Assembly (NCBI RefSeq): GCF_004210375.1
Contig: NC_134825.1
Location: 744,001-808,000, forward strand
Length of the DNA stretch: 64,000 bases
DNA from: Tachypleus tridentatus
Lineage: Eukaryota; Arthropoda; Merostomata; Xiphosura; Limulidae
Direction: 5' to 3'
Shown: positions 62,430-64,000 of the stretch, piece after piece
Numbering within the stretch: position 1 is the first letter of the stretch
How the letters are laid out: each line of letters begins with the position of its first letter
Position numbers and translations under genes: made by a program
Notes under the pieces: model-generated
What the model was told of the DNA's origin: nothing
Databases searched by the model: none
The model's input: only the letters and a program-made list of their open reading frames with translations

Positions 62430-64000
62430 TAAGAATACAGACTACTTGATCAAGTAAAAATACAGACTAGTAGATCGTAAAGACTATTAGATAAAGCCAG
62501 GATACAGACTAGTAGATCATAAAGACTATTAGATAAAGCCAGGATACAGACTAGTAGATCATACAGACTATTAGATAAAGCCAGGATACAGACTAGTAGA
62601 TCATAAAGACTATTAGATAAAGCCAGGATACAGACTAGTAGATAAAGCCAGGATACAGACTAGTAGATCATACAGACTATTAGATAAAGCCAGGATACAG
62701 ACTAGTAGATCATAAAGACTATTAGATAAAGCCAGGATACAGACTAGTAGATCATAAAGACTATTAGATAAAGCCAGGATACAGACTAGTAGATCATACA
62801 GACTACTAGATAAAGCCAGGATACAGACTAGTAGATCATACAGACTATTAGATAAAGCCAGAATACAGACTGGTAGATCATACAGACTACTAGATCCAGT
62901 AAGAATACAAGCTACTGGATCAAGTAAAAATACAGACTAGTAGATCATACAGATTATTAGATTAAGCTAGGATATAGGCTAGTATATTATACAGACTACT
63001 CGATCAAGCCAAGATACAGACTATTAGATCAAACCAGAATACAGACTACTAGATCAAGCCACATTACAGACTACTAGTTCAAGCCAGGATACAGGCAACT
63101 AGATCAAGCCATGATAGCGACAAATATATTAAGCCAGGATACAGGCTACTAGATCAAGCAAGAGTACAAACTACTAGATCAAGTAAAGATACAGACTACT
63201 AGATCAAGTAAAGATACAGACTACTAGATCAAGCAAGAGTACAAACTACTAGATCAAGTAAAAATACAGACTACTAGATCAAACCAAATACAGACTAGTA
63301 GATAAAGCCAGGATACAGACTACTAAATCAAGCCAGGATACAGACTAGTAGATAAAGCCAGGATACAGACTACTAGATCAAGCCAAAATACAGACTACTA
63401 GATCAAGCCAAGATACAGACTATTAGATCAAACCAGAATACAGACTACTAGATCAAGCCACATTACAGACTACTAGTTCAAGCCAGGATACAGGCAACTA
63501 GATCAAGCCATGATAGAGACAAATATATTAAGCCAGGATACAGGCTACTAGATCAAGCAAGAGTACAAACTACTAGATCAAGTAAAGATACAGACTACTA
63601 GATCAAGCAAGAGTACAAACTACTGGATCAAGTAAAAATACAGACTACTAGATCAAACCAAATACAGACTAGTAGATAAAGCCAGGATACAGACTACTAG
63701 ATCAAGCCAGGATACAGACTAGTAGATAAAGCCAGGATACAGACTACTAGATCAAGCCAAAATACAGACTACTAGATCAAGCCAGGATACAGACTACAAG
63801 ATCAAGCCAGGATACAGACTACTAAATCCAGTAAGGATACAGACTACTAGATCAAGTAAAGATACAGATTACTACATCAAGCCAGGATACAGACTACTAG
63901 ATCAAGCAAGAGTACAAACTACTACATCAAGCCAGGATACAGACTACTAGATCAAGCCAAAATACAGACTAGTAGATAAAGCCAGGATACAGACTACTAG
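62430..64000. repeat. 25-bp minisatellite with 42-bp and about 399-bp higher-order structure
   Basis: The basic unit is ACTAGATCAAGCCAGGATAC plus AGACT. From 62480 to 62880 a 42-bp compound unit (TAGATCATAAAGACTATTAG then ATAAAGCCAGG) is amplified about nine times. From 63000 on, a block with rare variants (CACATTACAG, ACAAATATATTAAG) recurs 399 bp later. It runs off the window. Confidence 0.95.

Noticed and set aside
1..64000. Telomeric TTAGG arrays, rRNA genes or functional tRNA genes
   Set aside because: None seen on either strand. The only tRNA-like sequences are SINE heads.

Overview
This window is eukaryotic and almost entirely repetitive. Roughly four fifths is tandem minisatellite: about a dozen unrelated repeat families lie side by side, with periods of about 25 to 80 bp. 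Retroelements, a DNA transposon and tRNA-derived SINEs are scattered among them. The one gene I can reconstruct is intron-containing, with GT-AG introns and an AATAAA signal. I recall both SINE families from horseshoe crab (Xiphosura) genomic sequence, and the Penelope-like element, Tc1 element and DM9 gene fit an arthropod. I therefore infer a chelicerate, probably a horseshoe crab. That rests on memory of the repeats, not on a search.

Layout. 1-28580 is one uninterrupted array of a 50/48-bp unit, about 575 copies. 28581-30027 is mostly unique, with a small 36-bp array, a SINE fragment and a candidate core promoter. 30028-42230 is a second large domain built from one 36-bp family: a homogenised core at 30.0-31.7 kb and strongly diverged flanks. 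A Penelope-like element (35470-36845) and a Tc1-family transposon (38198-39737) are inserted in it. 42303-46110 is a complete three-exon minus-strand gene for a 159-residue two-repeat DM9 (DUF3421) protein, a family of secreted or cytosolic mannose-binding recognition proteins. 46311-51450 holds four more arrays (75, 58-60, 38 and 42 bp) and two SINE copies. 51466-52995 is a second, 5'-truncated Penelope-like copy. 53736-59515 is a 31-bp array with a SINE and a short mariner-type remnant inside it. 59516-60205 is unique, 60206-61533 is a 33-bp array, 61534-62420 is mainly unique with candidate minus-strand exons, and 62430-64000 is a 25-bp array running off the window.

The most unusual structure is in the DM9 gene. 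The 33-bp minisatellite filling the 5' part of its second intron is an amplification of the exon 2/intron 2 boundary itself. Each unit carries the last codons of the exon plus a CAG|GTAAYT splice donor. The period is 11 codons and the frame stays open for more than 20 units. The gene therefore has a ladder of about 20 near-identical 5' splice sites, each of which would lengthen the protein by another 11 histidine-rich residues in frame. Both Penelope-like copies also carry a recognisable hammerhead ribozyme motif with a palindromic, loopless helix III. Every long open frame elsewhere in the window comes from a tandem array whose period is a multiple of three, and none is called as a gene.
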